Shown here one piece after another: positions 41,497-50,843 of a stretch of 64,000 bases of DNA. The DNA lies in NCBI GenBank assembly GCA_036644995.1, contig JAVXOZ010000006.1:23672-87671 (forward strand), written 5' to 3'. Under the pieces are notes generated by a model, which ran no database searches, was not told where the DNA came from, and saw only the letters and a list, made by a program, of their open reading frames with translations. Source of the DNA: Cryptoclostridium sp036644995 (GTDB lineage: Bacteria; Bacillota; Dehalobacteriia; UBA7702). The position numbers were made by a program, and so were the translations under genes. The first letter of the stretch is position 1. Every line of letters begins with the position of its first letter.

Positions 41497-43221
41497 ATGA
41501 CAAAAGTTTGTATTTCCGGGTACTATGGTTTTGATAATCTGGGCGATGAAGCTATTTTGTTGTCTATGATTCATCTGCTAAAAAAAGAATTTGCAGATAT
41601 TGAAATAACGGTATTATCGGATAAACCGGAAAAAACCGCAGCAACTTATGGTGTGGAAGCTTACGACCGTTGGAAATGGTGGCAAATCCATAAAGCTATT
41701 ATGGGTTCAGATATATTTATAAGTGGTGGCGGCGGTCTTTTACAGGATGTTACCGGCAAAAAATCTTTGCTTTACTATACCCATATTATGAAAATGGCAA
41801 AGCACAGAAAAAGACCAGTGTTTATTTTCAGTCAAGGTATAGGCCCTATTGATAGTACATGGGGGCAAAAACATGCGGTGAAAGCATTGCGTAAAGCGGC
41901 TAAAGTTACCGTGCGTGATAATGAATCTGCAAAATTGCTGCATAACTGGGGTTTACGTAAGGGCAGAATAAGAATTACCGCAGACCCTGTGCTCACCATG
42001 GCAGATTTGCAACGCCAATGGGATGTTCAGCGTTTTGTGGATATTTTGGCAGATTTACGTGCCAAAGACCAAGCCAATAACGAAGAAACTGAAATTGAAA
42101 TTTGTCTTGTGGATGAAAAAACTCTGCATAATATAATGGCGGAAAATGCAGGAAAAACCGAAGCAAAAGCCGCTAAGGATTTACATTATAAAACTATGAA
42201 TGCCGATGCTTTATTGCCCCCGGAGGAAAAGACAGAAGATGAATCCCCCAAAGTAGATATCCTTGTTAGCGAAAGCTCTGTAATCGGTGATGAAGTGGCT
42301 ACTACCGATGAAATAGGCGTACCTATATTGGCGGAAAATCCGGAGCAGTGTGATGCAGAAGCCAATATTGAAGAAGTAAAAGAAGAAGTAAAAGAAGTTG
42401 AAGGCTACGGAATCATGGGTTTACACCCCTCTCTTTGGAAAAAAGATGATGAGAAATTAGCGATTTTCTCCGTTCGTAGTTGGGAAAATTTACCCAAGGA
42501 AGATATTGCCAGAGTTGCAGATATGACGGTGCAGGCAGGCTATAATGTGGTATTTTTACCTTTCCAATATCCCAATGATGTGGCAATATCCGCAGAAGTT
42601 ATAGGATTAATGCAGGAAAAGGCAGATATTTTTGATGCTAAAACCCCATTATCCCCCCAAGAAATTCTCACAGTTATGGATGAAGCGGATTTTGTTTTTG
42701 GTATGCGTTTACACGCTTTAGTGTTTGCTGCTATTACCAAAACTCCATTTGCCTCCTTAAGCTATAACCCCAAAGTAAAATCCTTTGTGGAACAGCTGGG
42801 ACTCACCGCTACCGGTGATTTAGATGAATACTTGGGTGATATTTTTGTAAATGAGTTTGAAAATGTTTTAAATTCCGTTGATAAAGTGGAAAGCACTATT
42901 ATCGAAAATATAGATGAACTGACTGAAAAAGCAGAATCTGTGATGGAGCCTTTGCATATACTTTTAGACCGCATCAATAGGCGAAAAGAACGTGGCAATG
43001 CCCCTTACAAAAAAAAGAGTGAAACTGAAGATGCCAAAAAAGCTGAAGCTGAAGCCGAAGATGTAAAAAAAGCTGAAGCAGCAGATTCCGTAGAAAACAA
43101 AGATGAATCCACAGATACGGTATCATCTAAAATCACTGATGAAACAAGGGAAAAATCCGAGAACGAAAATGAAATTTTATCAGAGAAAAGTGATGAAACA
43201 CCCTCTGAAAATAAGGACTGA
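41497..43221 (+). CDS. csaB: Polysaccharide pyruvyl transferase CsaB with acidic insertion and tail
   Basis: CsaB adds ketal pyruvate to the secondary wall polymer, creating the ligand for SLH domains. The N terminus (KVCISGYYGFDNLGDEAILL) and the GGGGLLQD, FIFSQGIGPID, FVFGMRLHALVFA motifs are clear. At 574 residues it is some 200 longer than usual. An acidic insertion lies at about residues 190-305, and a highly charged tail (E/K/D/S-rich, from about 505) ends the protein. The SLH protease at 54104 would be a client of the pyruvylated polymer. Confidence 0.92.
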   Translation: MTKVCISGYYGFDNLGDEAILLSMIHLLKKEFADIEITVLSDKPEKTAATYGVEAYDRWKWWQIHKAIMGSDIFISGGGGLLQDVTGKKSLLYYTHIMKMAKHRKRPVFIFSQGIGPIDSTWGQKHAVKALRKAAKVTVRDNESAKLLHNWGLRKGRIRITADPVLTMADLQRQWDVQRFVDILADLRAKDQANNEETEIEICLVDEKTLHNIMAENAGKTEAKAAKDLHYKTMNADALLPPEEKTEDESPKVDILVSESSVIGDEVATTDEIGVPILAENPEQCDAEANIEEVKEEVKEVEGYGIMGLHPSLWKKDDEKLAIFSVRSWENLPKEDIARVADMTVQAGYNVVFLPFQYPNDVAISAEVIGLMQEKADIFDAKTPLSPQEILTVMDEADFVFGMRLHALVFAAITKTPFASLSYNPKVKSFVEQLGLTATGDLDEYLGDIFVNEFENVLNSVDKVESTIIENIDELTEKAESVMEPLHILLDRINRRKERGNAPYKKKSETEDAKKAEAEAEDVKKAEAADSVENKDESTDTVSSKITDETREKSENENEILSEKSDETPSENKD

Positions 43222-43249
43222 CCATCAATAAAAATCATTAAGGAGAACC

Positions 43250-44788
43250 ATGGGAAACAGCGTATCCAGAGCGGCACTTGTTGTCGTTATTATGAATTTA
43301 CTTGCTAAAGTTTTAGGCTTTTTGCGTGAAGTAGCTATTGCAGGTGTATTTGGTGCCACAATGCAAACAGATGCTTACAATGTAGCATATACCTTGCCCT
43401 ATTCATTACAACAGGTTTTGGGTCAGGCATTGCTCACCATAACCGTACCTCTTTTAACTAAATATTTAGTGGAAGAAAAAAGGAAAGAAGCCAATTTAAT
43501 GGCGAGCTATTTGGTTAATGCCACCGCCGGGGCAATGATAGTTCTTGGTGGTTTAGGTGTGCTTTTTGCTCCGCTTTTGGTAAAAGTTTTTGCACCCAGT
43601 CTTAATGGTGAAGTTGTTACCTTGGCTGTGCAATTAACCAGAATTATGTTTCCTGCAATTATTTTTATGAGTATTGGCATGGTTTTTTCCGGAGTATTAA
43701 ATGCCAATCGCAAATTTTTATCAGGAGCTTTTGCCCCTGCTTTTTCCAGCCTGATTATTATTATTTCCGTTATTACACTGGGAAAACACTTTGGCATTCA
43801 GGGTCTTGCCTATGGTACGTTATTAAGCTTTGTGGGTTTTCTTTTGGTAATTTTGCCCGGGGTTAAAAGAACAGGCTATACCTATACACCTAAACTTTCT
43901 TTAAAAAATGAAGAAATAAGAACCGCAATGCTGTCCTTGGTTCCCATTGTTTTAGGAACATCTGTAAATCAAATATACTATATTTTAAATAGAATTTTTG
44001 CCTCGGGTTTACCTGAAGGCAGTATTTCGGTGTTAAATTATGCCAGTAAGGTAGTGGGCTTGCCCAGTGGTATTTTTGTTGCTGCTATTGCCGTGGCTAT
44101 TTATCCATCTTTTACGGAATATGCTTTAAAAGGGCAAAAAGATTACTTTGTGAACAGTTTGGAAAAGGGTATGGGCATTGTTATGCTCCTTGCTATTCCT
44201 TCAACTATTGGTTTAGTGGTTTTGGCAAACCCCATTGTTTCAGTGCTTTTTCAGCGTGGTGCCTTTGACCAATTAGCCGCTTTAAACACTGCAGATGCTT
44301 TGATTTGGTATTCCATTGGTCTTTTTCCATATGCTGCAATATTAGTTTTAATGAAGGCATTTTATGCCTTTGGCGATGTTAAATTGCCAATATACGCAGG
44401 TATTTTTGGTATAATTACCAATGTGGTGGTTAGCTTTATCACCATGGGTTTCATGGGGCATACAGGGTTGGCATTGGCAACATCTTTAGCCAGCACAGTT
44501 AATATGTTGGTGTTTTTTGTGGCATTAAAAAAACACTTGCCCACTTTAAAATATCGTCCCTTTGTGCAATCCTTTGCCAAAATAACCATTTCCTCTTTGG
44601 GGATGGGGGCAGGTGTTTTATTAGTTGGCTTAATTTTATCTAAATTGGGCATTACAGGCAATTTGCCCTTTGTGTTATGTGGTATTTTAGTAGGTGTGGC
44701 AATATACTTTGCCTTAGTGTATATACTAAAAGTAAGAGAAATTATGTACTTGAAAGAAATAATTATGAAAAAAGTGCACCGAGGTTAA
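43250..44788 (+). CDS. murJ: Lipid II flippase MurJ
   Basis: The 512-residue protein has about 14 hydrophobic helices and MurJ/MVF-family sequence: NLLAKVLGFLREVAIAGVFG, then YNVAYTLPYSLQQVLGQALL. It flips lipid II or a related lipid-linked intermediate across the membrane. Given the location it may serve the wall-polymer pathway as well as peptidoglycan. GGAGAACC precedes the ATG. Confidence 0.93.
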   Translation: MGNSVSRAALVVVIMNLLAKVLGFLREVAIAGVFGATMQTDAYNVAYTLPYSLQQVLGQALLTITVPLLTKYLVEEKRKEANLMASYLVNATAGAMIVLGGLGVLFAPLLVKVFAPSLNGEVVTLAVQLTRIMFPAIIFMSIGMVFSGVLNANRKFLSGAFAPAFSSLIIIISVITLGKHFGIQGLAYGTLLSFVGFLLVILPGVKRTGYTYTPKLSLKNEEIRTAMLSLVPIVLGTSVNQIYYILNRIFASGLPEGSISVLNYASKVVGLPSGIFVAAIAVAIYPSFTEYALKGQKDYFVNSLEKGMGIVMLLAIPSTIGLVVLANPIVSVLFQRGAFDQLAALNTADALIWYSIGLFPYAAILVLMKAFYAFGDVKLPIYAGIFGIITNVVVSFITMGFMGHTGLALATSLASTVNMLVFFVALKKHLPTLKYRPFVQSFAKITISSLGMGAGVLLVGLILSKLGITGNLPFVLCGILVGVAIYFALVYILKVREIMYLKEIIMKKVHRG

Positions 44789-44803
44789 TTTGAGGTTAAA
44801 TTG

Positions 44804-45838
44804 ATGAGAATTCTTATCGCATTTTTGGTGGGTCTTACAGTTGCTTTTATAATGACCCCCCTAACAAAAAAATTATCCATGCACCTTGGTGTTGTAGATA
44901 AACCAGATGCCCGTAAGGTGCATACAGGTATTATGACTCGCTTAGGTGGCTTGGGCATATATTTTGGCTTTTTAGCCGGTGTAATTGTTTATGGAAATTA
45001 TTCACCTACTTTGGTGGGGGTAATGCTCAGCAGCACCATAATTGTGGCTGTGGGTTTTATAGATGATGTAAAAAATATTTCCCCTAAAATGAAGCTTTTG
45101 GGTCAAATTGTGGCAGCAATTATCCTTATGCTTTTTGGTGTATCCTTGGAATATATTACCAACCCCATTAATGGTAATTTAATTAATTTGGGTCTTTGGG
45201 GCTATCCTATAACCCTTATTTGGTTGGTTGGTATTTCCAATGCCGTTAATTTAATAGATGGCTTAGATGGCTTGGCTTCGGGTGTATCCGGTATTGCGGC
45301 TTTATCCTTGGCTGTGGTTTCCTTTGCCAAAGGTGTATCTTTAAGTGGTGGTCTTGCCCTTATTTTAGTTGGTAGTATATTGGGATTTTTACGCTACAAT
45401 TTTCACCCTGCAAAACTTTTTATGGGTGATTGCGGCTCACTGTTTTTGGGCTTTATTTTAGGGGTATTATCGCTTTTGGGATTATCCCAAGGTACCACTG
45501 TTATCGCTTTATTTATCCCTATTATGGTGTTGGGCATTCCTATATTGGATACCCTTTTTGCTATAATTAGGCGAAAAATAAACCATAAACCAATATTTGA
45601 GGCGGATAAAGGTCACTTGCACCATCAATTATTAGACCGTGGTTTTGGTCATAAAGATACGGTTTTATTTATTTATGGCATTACTTTTTTATTGGGAGCT
45701 TTTGCTGTTTTGGTAACGTTGTTACCATCTATATATAGCCTTATTGTTTTAATATTTGCATCTATAATGATTTTAGGCGGAGCTGCAAAGATTGGCATAT
45801 TTGGCAAAAAAGAAAAAAATAACGATAAAACAGAATGA
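44804..45838 (+). CDS. WecA/TagO-type undecaprenyl-phosphate sugar-1-phosphate transferase
   Basis: The product starts wall polymer synthesis by loading a HexNAc-1-phosphate onto undecaprenyl phosphate. It has about ten helices with the family loops VDKPDARKVHTG, VGFIDDVKN (Asp pair), NLIDGLDGLASG and FMGDCGSLFLGF. GDKGHLHHQLLDRG-type DKGHLHHQLLDRGF is the His motif. ATG 44804 is preferred over TTG 44801. It belongs to the TagA-LCP-CsaB cluster. Confidence 0.93.
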   Translation: MRILIAFLVGLTVAFIMTPLTKKLSMHLGVVDKPDARKVHTGIMTRLGGLGIYFGFLAGVIVYGNYSPTLVGVMLSSTIIVAVGFIDDVKNISPKMKLLGQIVAAIILMLFGVSLEYITNPINGNLINLGLWGYPITLIWLVGISNAVNLIDGLDGLASGVSGIAALSLAVVSFAKGVSLSGGLALILVGSILGFLRYNFHPAKLFMGDCGSLFLGFILGVLSLLGLSQGTTVIALFIPIMVLGIPILDTLFAIIRRKINHKPIFEADKGHLHHQLLDRGFGHKDTVLFIYGITFLLGAFAVLVTLLPSIYSLIVLIFASIMILGGAAKIGIFGKKEKNNDKTE

Positions 45839-45865
45839 TATTTAAAAGAAAGAAGTGAAAGAAAA

Positions 45866-46687
45866 GTGTGGAAAAAAGTTCTTGTATTAATTTTAGCGGC
45901 AATAATTAGTCTTTCTGCGGGGTTTGGCGTGGGCTATTTGGTGCAAAACGGTGGTTTTGCAGGTATTCCCGCTATGTTAGGATTTGGAGAAACAAAAGAA
46001 ACTGCAAAAACAGATTGGTCCGATAAAACATTAACAACAGGTGAAAACATTGTAAATGTGAGAGTAAGCCCCAAAAGTGATGGGGAGGTAATTGCAACCT
46101 TAAATAAAAATACCGAAGTTGTTTGCCTTAATCAGGATACCCCTGATTGGTGCTATGTTCAAGTTATGGACGGTGTTGAAGGCTATGTGGTTGAATCCTT
46201 TATGACTTTGGTTGGGGATTATAAACCAACTGCAGATGCGGAAAAACAGCAGCCTGCTGCGGATAAAAAGTCTAAAACTTCCTTTGTGTATTTAAACGGT
46301 GATTATGCCAATATTCGTAAGACTGCAAGTTCCGATAGTGAGGTTCTTGGTCTTGTATTAAAAGATGACGTATTGCATAAAATATCTGAAAAAGAAGGCT
46401 GGGTGCAGGTTAAAACTGCCGATGGCGTAGAGGGCTATATTACTTCTGATTTAGTGGCAAAATCCGATGCTGTTAAGGCTGAAAATGCTCCCAGAAAATC
46501 TGTGGAAATCACCAACAGCTATGCCAATATGCGCAAGGATGCCAGCTCCGATTCGGATTTAGTTACCAAGTTGGATAAGGGTGAAACCGCTACCTATCTT
46601 GGGGAAGATAATGGTTGGTATTATGTACTTTTAGATGATGGTAAAACAGCATATGTGCGTAACGACTTAGCCTCAGTATCAGAATAA
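45866..46687 (+). CDS. Secreted/anchored protein with three bacterial SH3 domains
   Basis: The 273-residue product has an N-terminal membrane segment (residues 4-25) and three SH3b domains (about 52-108, 142-192, 210-270). Each has the NVRxSPxSDGEV- or YANIRKTASSDSEV-like start and a GYV/GYI/AYV end. Such domains bind peptidoglycan. It lacks a visible enzyme domain. GTG start behind GAAGTG. Last gene of the wall cluster. Confidence 0.85.
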   Translation: MWKKVLVLILAAIISLSAGFGVGYLVQNGGFAGIPAMLGFGETKETAKTDWSDKTLTTGENIVNVRVSPKSDGEVIATLNKNTEVVCLNQDTPDWCYVQVMDGVEGYVVESFMTLVGDYKPTADAEKQQPAADKKSKTSFVYLNGDYANIRKTASSDSEVLGLVLKDDVLHKISEKEGWVQVKTADGVEGYITSDLVAKSDAVKAENAPRKSVEITNSYANMRKDASSDSDLVTKLDKGETATYLGEDNGWYYVLLDDGKTAYVRNDLASVSE

Positions 46688-46721
46688 ATTTTAAAGCTTT
46701 CTCTGGGAAAGGAGATTATAT

Positions 46722-48152
46722 ATGTTCGATATAGCAATCATCGGTGCCGGAGTTAACGGTGCTTTGATCGCCCGTGAATTATCGAAATACAATGTTTCCG
46801 TAGTTGTTTTGGAAAAGGAAGCAGATGTTTCCACCGGAACCTCAGGGGCAAACAGTGGTATTGTCCATGCAGGTTTTGATGCCAAAACAGGGTCTTTAAA
46901 AGCACAATTTAATGTTTTAGGTTGTAAGCTTATGCCAAAATTGGCTAAAGATTTAGGCGTAGCCTATGAGCAAAACGGCTCTTTGGTGGTGGCTTATAGC
47001 AAAGAAGATATGGAAGTTGTAAACCAACTTTATGCCCGTGGTATTTTAAATGGAGTTGAGTCCTTGGAAATAATAGACCAAAGTAAACTCCGTGCCATAG
47101 AGCCTAATATTGCACCTAATGCCATTGGTGGTTTATATGCCAAAAATGCAGGTATAGTGTGTCCTTATACTTTAACCGTGGCGGCAATGGGCAATGCCAT
47201 GGATAATGGTGTGACTTTAAAGTGTGATTTTCAAGTAGCGGCTATCTACCAAGAAAACGGGCATTTTCGCATTGTTTCCTCTGATGATGAAATAGAGGCA
47301 GGTTTTGTGATAAACGCCGGGGGAATATATGCCGATGTGATTAGTAATATGGTGGGGGATAATTCATTTTTAATACATCCACGCCGTGGTGAATATTTGC
47401 TTTTGGATAAAGAAGCAGCACCCTTTGTTAAGCATACGCTATTTTGTGCACCGGGACCCATGGGTAAAGGAATTTTAGTGAGTCCTACTGCGGATGGAAA
47501 TATTATTGTTGGCCCCACTGCGGAAGATATAACCGATAAAGATGATACTTCTGTTACTGCAAAAGGTATGGCTGCGGTTATTAAAGGTGGTAGAATGTCT
47601 ATACCAAATTTGCCTTTAAACACTGTAATTACTTCTTTTTCAGGATTGCGGGCAGTGGGTAACACAGGGGATTTTGTGGTACGCCCCTCAGATATAGTGC
47701 CTAATTTTTTCCATGTGGCAGCTATGGAAAGCCCTGGTTTGGCATCTTCACCTGCCGTTGCTCAATATGTGGAACAATATTTACGCACTATGGGCATACT
47801 CACTCAAAAAAAGCACAGCTTTAACCCTGTGCGTAGCACCACTCCGCATTTGCGGGAACTTCCTGAAGATGAAAGAAAACAATGGATTAGCAAGAATCCT
47901 AAATATGCAAAAATTATTTGCCGCTGTGAAGAAATAAGTGAAGGTGAAATTTTAGATGCCATTCATCAAAATCCCAAAGCTACCACTACCGATGGTGTAA
48001 AGCGTAGAACATCCACGGGAATGGGCAGATGTCAAGGTGGTTTTTGCCTGCCTTTACTCACGGATATTCTCAGTAGGGAATTATCTGTACCCTTAGAAAT
48101 GGTTACTAAAAAGGGCAAGGATTCCGCCATTCTCATTGGAAAGACGAAATAG
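46722..48152 (+). CDS. FAD-dependent glycerol-3-phosphate dehydrogenase-like (GlpA type)
   Basis: The 476-residue oxidoreductase starts with a dinucleotide-binding fold (DIAIIGAGVNGALIARELS) and a TGTSGANSGIVHAGFD FAD region. It ends with a BFD-type [2Fe-2S] domain (ICRCEEISEGEI ... GMGRCQGGFC). With the next two genes it makes the three-gene set common in Clostridia for glycerol-3-phosphate, or a similar 2-hydroxyacid, oxidation. The stop is TAG; a backup TGA follows after three codons, so read-through would change little. Confidence 0.87.
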   Translation: MFDIAIIGAGVNGALIARELSKYNVSVVVLEKEADVSTGTSGANSGIVHAGFDAKTGSLKAQFNVLGCKLMPKLAKDLGVAYEQNGSLVVAYSKEDMEVVNQLYARGILNGVESLEIIDQSKLRAIEPNIAPNAIGGLYAKNAGIVCPYTLTVAAMGNAMDNGVTLKCDFQVAAIYQENGHFRIVSSDDEIEAGFVINAGGIYADVISNMVGDNSFLIHPRRGEYLLLDKEAAPFVKHTLFCAPGPMGKGILVSPTADGNIIVGPTAEDITDKDDTSVTAKGMAAVIKGGRMSIPNLPLNTVITSFSGLRAVGNTGDFVVRPSDIVPNFFHVAAMESPGLASSPAVAQYVEQYLRTMGILTQKKHSFNPVRSTTPHLRELPEDERKQWISKNPKYAKIICRCEEISEGEILDAIHQNPKATTTDGVKRRTSTGMGRCQGGFCLPLLTDILSRELSVPLEMVTKKGKDSAILIGKTK

Positions 48153-48157
48153 GTGAT

Positions 48158-49429
48158 ATGGTGAAAAAAATTGATAAAACCATAAAAAAAGCATTGGTTA
48201 TTATTGGTGGTGGCCCCGGGGGTATGGCAGCAGCCATTGCCGCTTGGGACAAAGGCATTAAAGATATTTTGATTATAGAGCGAGATAATGCTCTGGGTGG
48301 TATTTTAAACCAATGTATTCACAATGGTTTTGGTTTACATAAATTTGATGAAGAATTAACAGGGCCTGAATATGCTTATCGCTATGAAGAACAAATAAAT
48401 TCTTTGGGAATACCCTATATGTTAGAAACCATGGTTACGGATATCAGTTCTAACCGTGAAATAACCGCTATCAATGAAACAGATGGCATAATGAAAATAC
48501 AAGGAGATGCCATTATTTTGGCAATGGGTTGCAGGGAAAGAAGCCGTGGTGCTTTAAATATACCCGGTAGTCGCCCATCCGGGGTGTACACTGCGGGTGC
48601 TGCCCAAAGATTTGTAAATATCCGTGGGTATATGCCCGGCAAAAAGGTGGTTATTTTAGGCTCCGGAGATATCGGTTTAATCATGGCAAGACGTATGACC
48701 TTAGAAGGTGGCAAGGTGGAAGCGGTTATTGAGCTTTTACCGTTTTCAGGGGGTTTAAAACGGAACATTGTGCAATGTTTGGATGATTTTGATATCCCCC
48801 TATATTTAAGCCATACGGTTACGGAAATACATGGTAAAAACAGGGTAAATGCCATTACCATGGCTGAGGTTGATGGCAATAGAAATCCTATTCCCGGCAC
48901 AGAAAAATTAATAGAGTGTGATACTTTGCTTTTATCCGTGGGGTTGATTCCGGAAAATGAATTGTCAAAAAAAGCAGGTGTTCCCATAGACCCCGTTACC
49001 GGTGGAGCATTGGTAAATAACAGGCGAGAAACAGGTGTACCGGGTATTTTTTCCTGCGGTAATGTTCTCCATGTTCATGATGTGGTGGATTTTGTTTCCG
49101 AAGAAGCGGAAATTGCAGGGGCATCAGCAGCAAATTATCTTTTGGGTAAACGCCGTACAGGTAAGGTATTTGCCATGAATCCCGGGGCGGGTGTACGCTA
49201 TATAGTGCCCCAAGCTGTGGATATTACCCAAGGGGATACCAAGGTTTTTTTACGTTCGGATAATGTATACCGAGATGTTTACGTGGTGGTTAGTGCCAAT
49301 GGTTCGGAAATAGCACGTCAAAAGAAAAGAATAGTTACCCCGGGGGAAATGGAAATAATAAATTTGGATAGCCAAGATTTAACTTCCATAGATGGCAACA
49401 CTATAACCATAGAGGTGAAGGAAAAATGA
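48158..49429 (+). CDS. NAD(FAD)-dependent pyridine nucleotide-disulphide-type oxidoreductase
   Basis: The 423-residue protein has an N-terminal FAD fold (LVIIGGGPGGMAAAIAAWDKG) and a second NAD fold (KKVVILGSGDIGLIMARRM). A SCGNVLHVHDVVDFVSEEAE C-terminal FAD segment follows. It is the partner of the GlpA-like gene, replacing GlpB. Start six bases after the previous gene; its end overlaps the following gene by four bases (ATGA). Confidence 0.87.
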   Translation: MVKKIDKTIKKALVIIGGGPGGMAAAIAAWDKGIKDILIIERDNALGGILNQCIHNGFGLHKFDEELTGPEYAYRYEEQINSLGIPYMLETMVTDISSNREITAINETDGIMKIQGDAIILAMGCRERSRGALNIPGSRPSGVYTAGAAQRFVNIRGYMPGKKVVILGSGDIGLIMARRMTLEGGKVEAVIELLPFSGGLKRNIVQCLDDFDIPLYLSHTVTEIHGKNRVNAITMAEVDGNRNPIPGTEKLIECDTLLLSVGLIPENELSKKAGVPIDPVTGGALVNNRRETGVPGIFSCGNVLHVHDVVDFVSEEAEIAGASAANYLLGKRRTGKVFAMNPGAGVRYIVPQAVDITQGDTKVFLRSDNVYRDVYVVVSANGSEIARQKKRIVTPGEMEIINLDSQDLTSIDGNTITIEVKEK

Positions 49430-49797
49430 TAAAAGAAACAAAACATTTAACTTGCATCGTTTGCCCTGTGGGTTGTCAATTAACCGTGGAAATGGAAGAT
49501 GGCAAAGTGGTGAGTGTCAGCGGTAATCTGTGCAAACGTGGGGAAAAATACGCACAAACTGAGTGTGTAAATCCTGTTCGCACTTTAACTACCACTATAA
49601 GGGTGGAAAATTCCGCACCGCTTTCGGTACGCTCTCAAGAGCCATTGCCGAAAAATGAAATTTTTAATTGTATGCACCTTATTAATCAGGTTACAATAAA
49701 AAGGGGCACACCTATAAAAGTTGGCGATGTAATAATTGAAAACATTGGAAATACCGGTATAAACATAATTGCTACATCTTCAAGATTACAGCAATAA
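49426..49797 (+). CDS. DUF1667 cysteine-motif protein
   Basis: The 123-residue protein has a CIVCPVGCQL motif near residue 10, a NLCKRGEKYAQTECVNPVRT motif, and a C-terminal domain (KVGDVIIENI). DUF1667 proteins accompany the GlpA/oxidoreductase pair in anaerobes and probably hold an iron-sulfur cluster that passes electrons. The gene ends before a bidirectional terminator. Confidence 0.88.
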   Translation: MIKETKHLTCIVCPVGCQLTVEMEDGKVVSVSGNLCKRGEKYAQTECVNPVRTLTTTIRVENSAPLSVRSQEPLPKNEIFNCMHLINQVTIKRGTPIKVGDVIIENIGNTGINIIATSSRLQQ

Positions 49798-49840
49798 AAG
49801 GTTCTGCACCGAAATATTTAGCAATTACAATATTTAGTAA

Positions 49841-49897
49841 AAAAAATGGTTGAACACATGGAATGTTAAAAAACATTTTTGTGTTCAACCATTTTTA
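49841..49897. terminator. Bidirectional terminator between the glp-like operon and eutC2
   Basis: AAAAATGGTTGAACACA pairs with TGTGTTCAACCATTTTT around an AT-rich loop. A- and T-runs flank both sides, between convergent genes. Confidence 0.92.
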
Positions 49898-49930
49898 TAA
49901 TTTATTTATGTTTACAGCTCTAATTTATGT

Positions 49931-50830
49931 TTAAAGTTCTAAATCCAAACCGCTGGTTTTTTGTTCCATTATTTTACTTACCAAGGAAACAATTTGTGCT
50001 CCTGCTTCCACCGGGGGTATGCCGCCTTTATGAATATTGGAAATCATGGTGCGTTCTGCTTCCACTGTTTTCATGGTGGGGTGGTAAGTTAGGTAGGCAC
50101 TCATGCTTTCCGCAGTGCCCAGCCCCGGTCTTTCGCCGATTAACAATAAAATCATTTCGGGTTTTAAAACTTCACCAATGCAATTTACCACGCCAACACG
50201 GGCATTTTTCACAAAAATATCCGAGCCTAAAGTAAAGCCTTGGTTTTGCAAACCTTGCTTGCAAACGGTAAATACGTCCTGAATATTGGAATCTATGGCT
50301 TTGGCACTTAAACCGTCACCAACTACAATTTGTATTTGGGGACTGGCTATGGCTTCTTTTTTAATTCTTTCCATGCTGTTATCGGATAAAAGCCGACCCA
50401 AATCCGGGCGGGTAAGAAATTCATCTTTATCTGCTACTTTGGATTCCAGTTGTAAAAATCCCATGGTATTTAATAAATTTTCATCCACATGGCTTAATAC
50501 CGCATCTTGAGCCACGCCGTGGTCGGCACGGAATTTCAGCATGGTTTTGGTTAAAGGTCGTGTGCCTGCTCTCCAAACACCTATCCTTGCGGTGGTGCTT
50601 TTCATCATATCTTCATATGCGGCTCTGTCTTTGGGTTGTGGTACCATTAAAGGATTGCCAAATTCCGATATATCAGGTACTTCACCGATGGATTGGGTGG
50701 ATGGGGTGGTGGCTGTAACCTGCTGAACATTGGGTGTAGCATTGGGTTTGTTGGGTGTGGTGGCAATGCCCTTGGTATTTAATTGCTGTATTACCGATTG
50801 GACTAAATTTTCGATTTCTTGATTATTCAT
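49931..50830 (-). CDS. eutC: Ethanolamine ammonia-lyase small subunit, second copy
   Basis: The 299-residue protein is a clear EutC (ARIGVWRAGTRPLTKTMLKF, QIVVGDGLSAKAIDSN, LIGERPGLGTAESMSAYL) but well diverged from the BMC copy. Its N-terminal helix (QEIENLVQSVIQQLNTKG) and the Thr/Pro/Gln-rich linker after it look like a BMC targeting peptide, although no shell gene is adjacent. It follows eutB2 by 13 bases. Confidence 0.95.
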   Translation of the reverse strand: MNNQEIENLVQSVIQQLNTKGIATTPNKPNATPNVQQVTATTPSTQSIGEVPDISEFGNPLMVPQPKDRAAYEDMMKSTTARIGVWRAGTRPLTKTMLKFRADHGVAQDAVLSHVDENLLNTMGFLQLESKVADKDEFLTRPDLGRLLSDNSMERIKKEAIASPQIQIVVGDGLSAKAIDSNIQDVFTVCKQGLQNQGFTLGSDIFVKNARVGVVNCIGEVLKPEMILLLIGERPGLGTAESMSAYLTYHPTMKTVEAERTMISNIHKGGIPPVEAGAQIVSLVSKIMEQKTSGLDLEL

Positions 50831-50843
50831 TTTTCTGCCCCCT

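Noticed and set aside
46722..48152. Pyrrolysine in the GlpA-like protein because it ends in TAG
   Set aside because: The protein is complete at the TAG, and the next in-frame stop comes after only three more codons.
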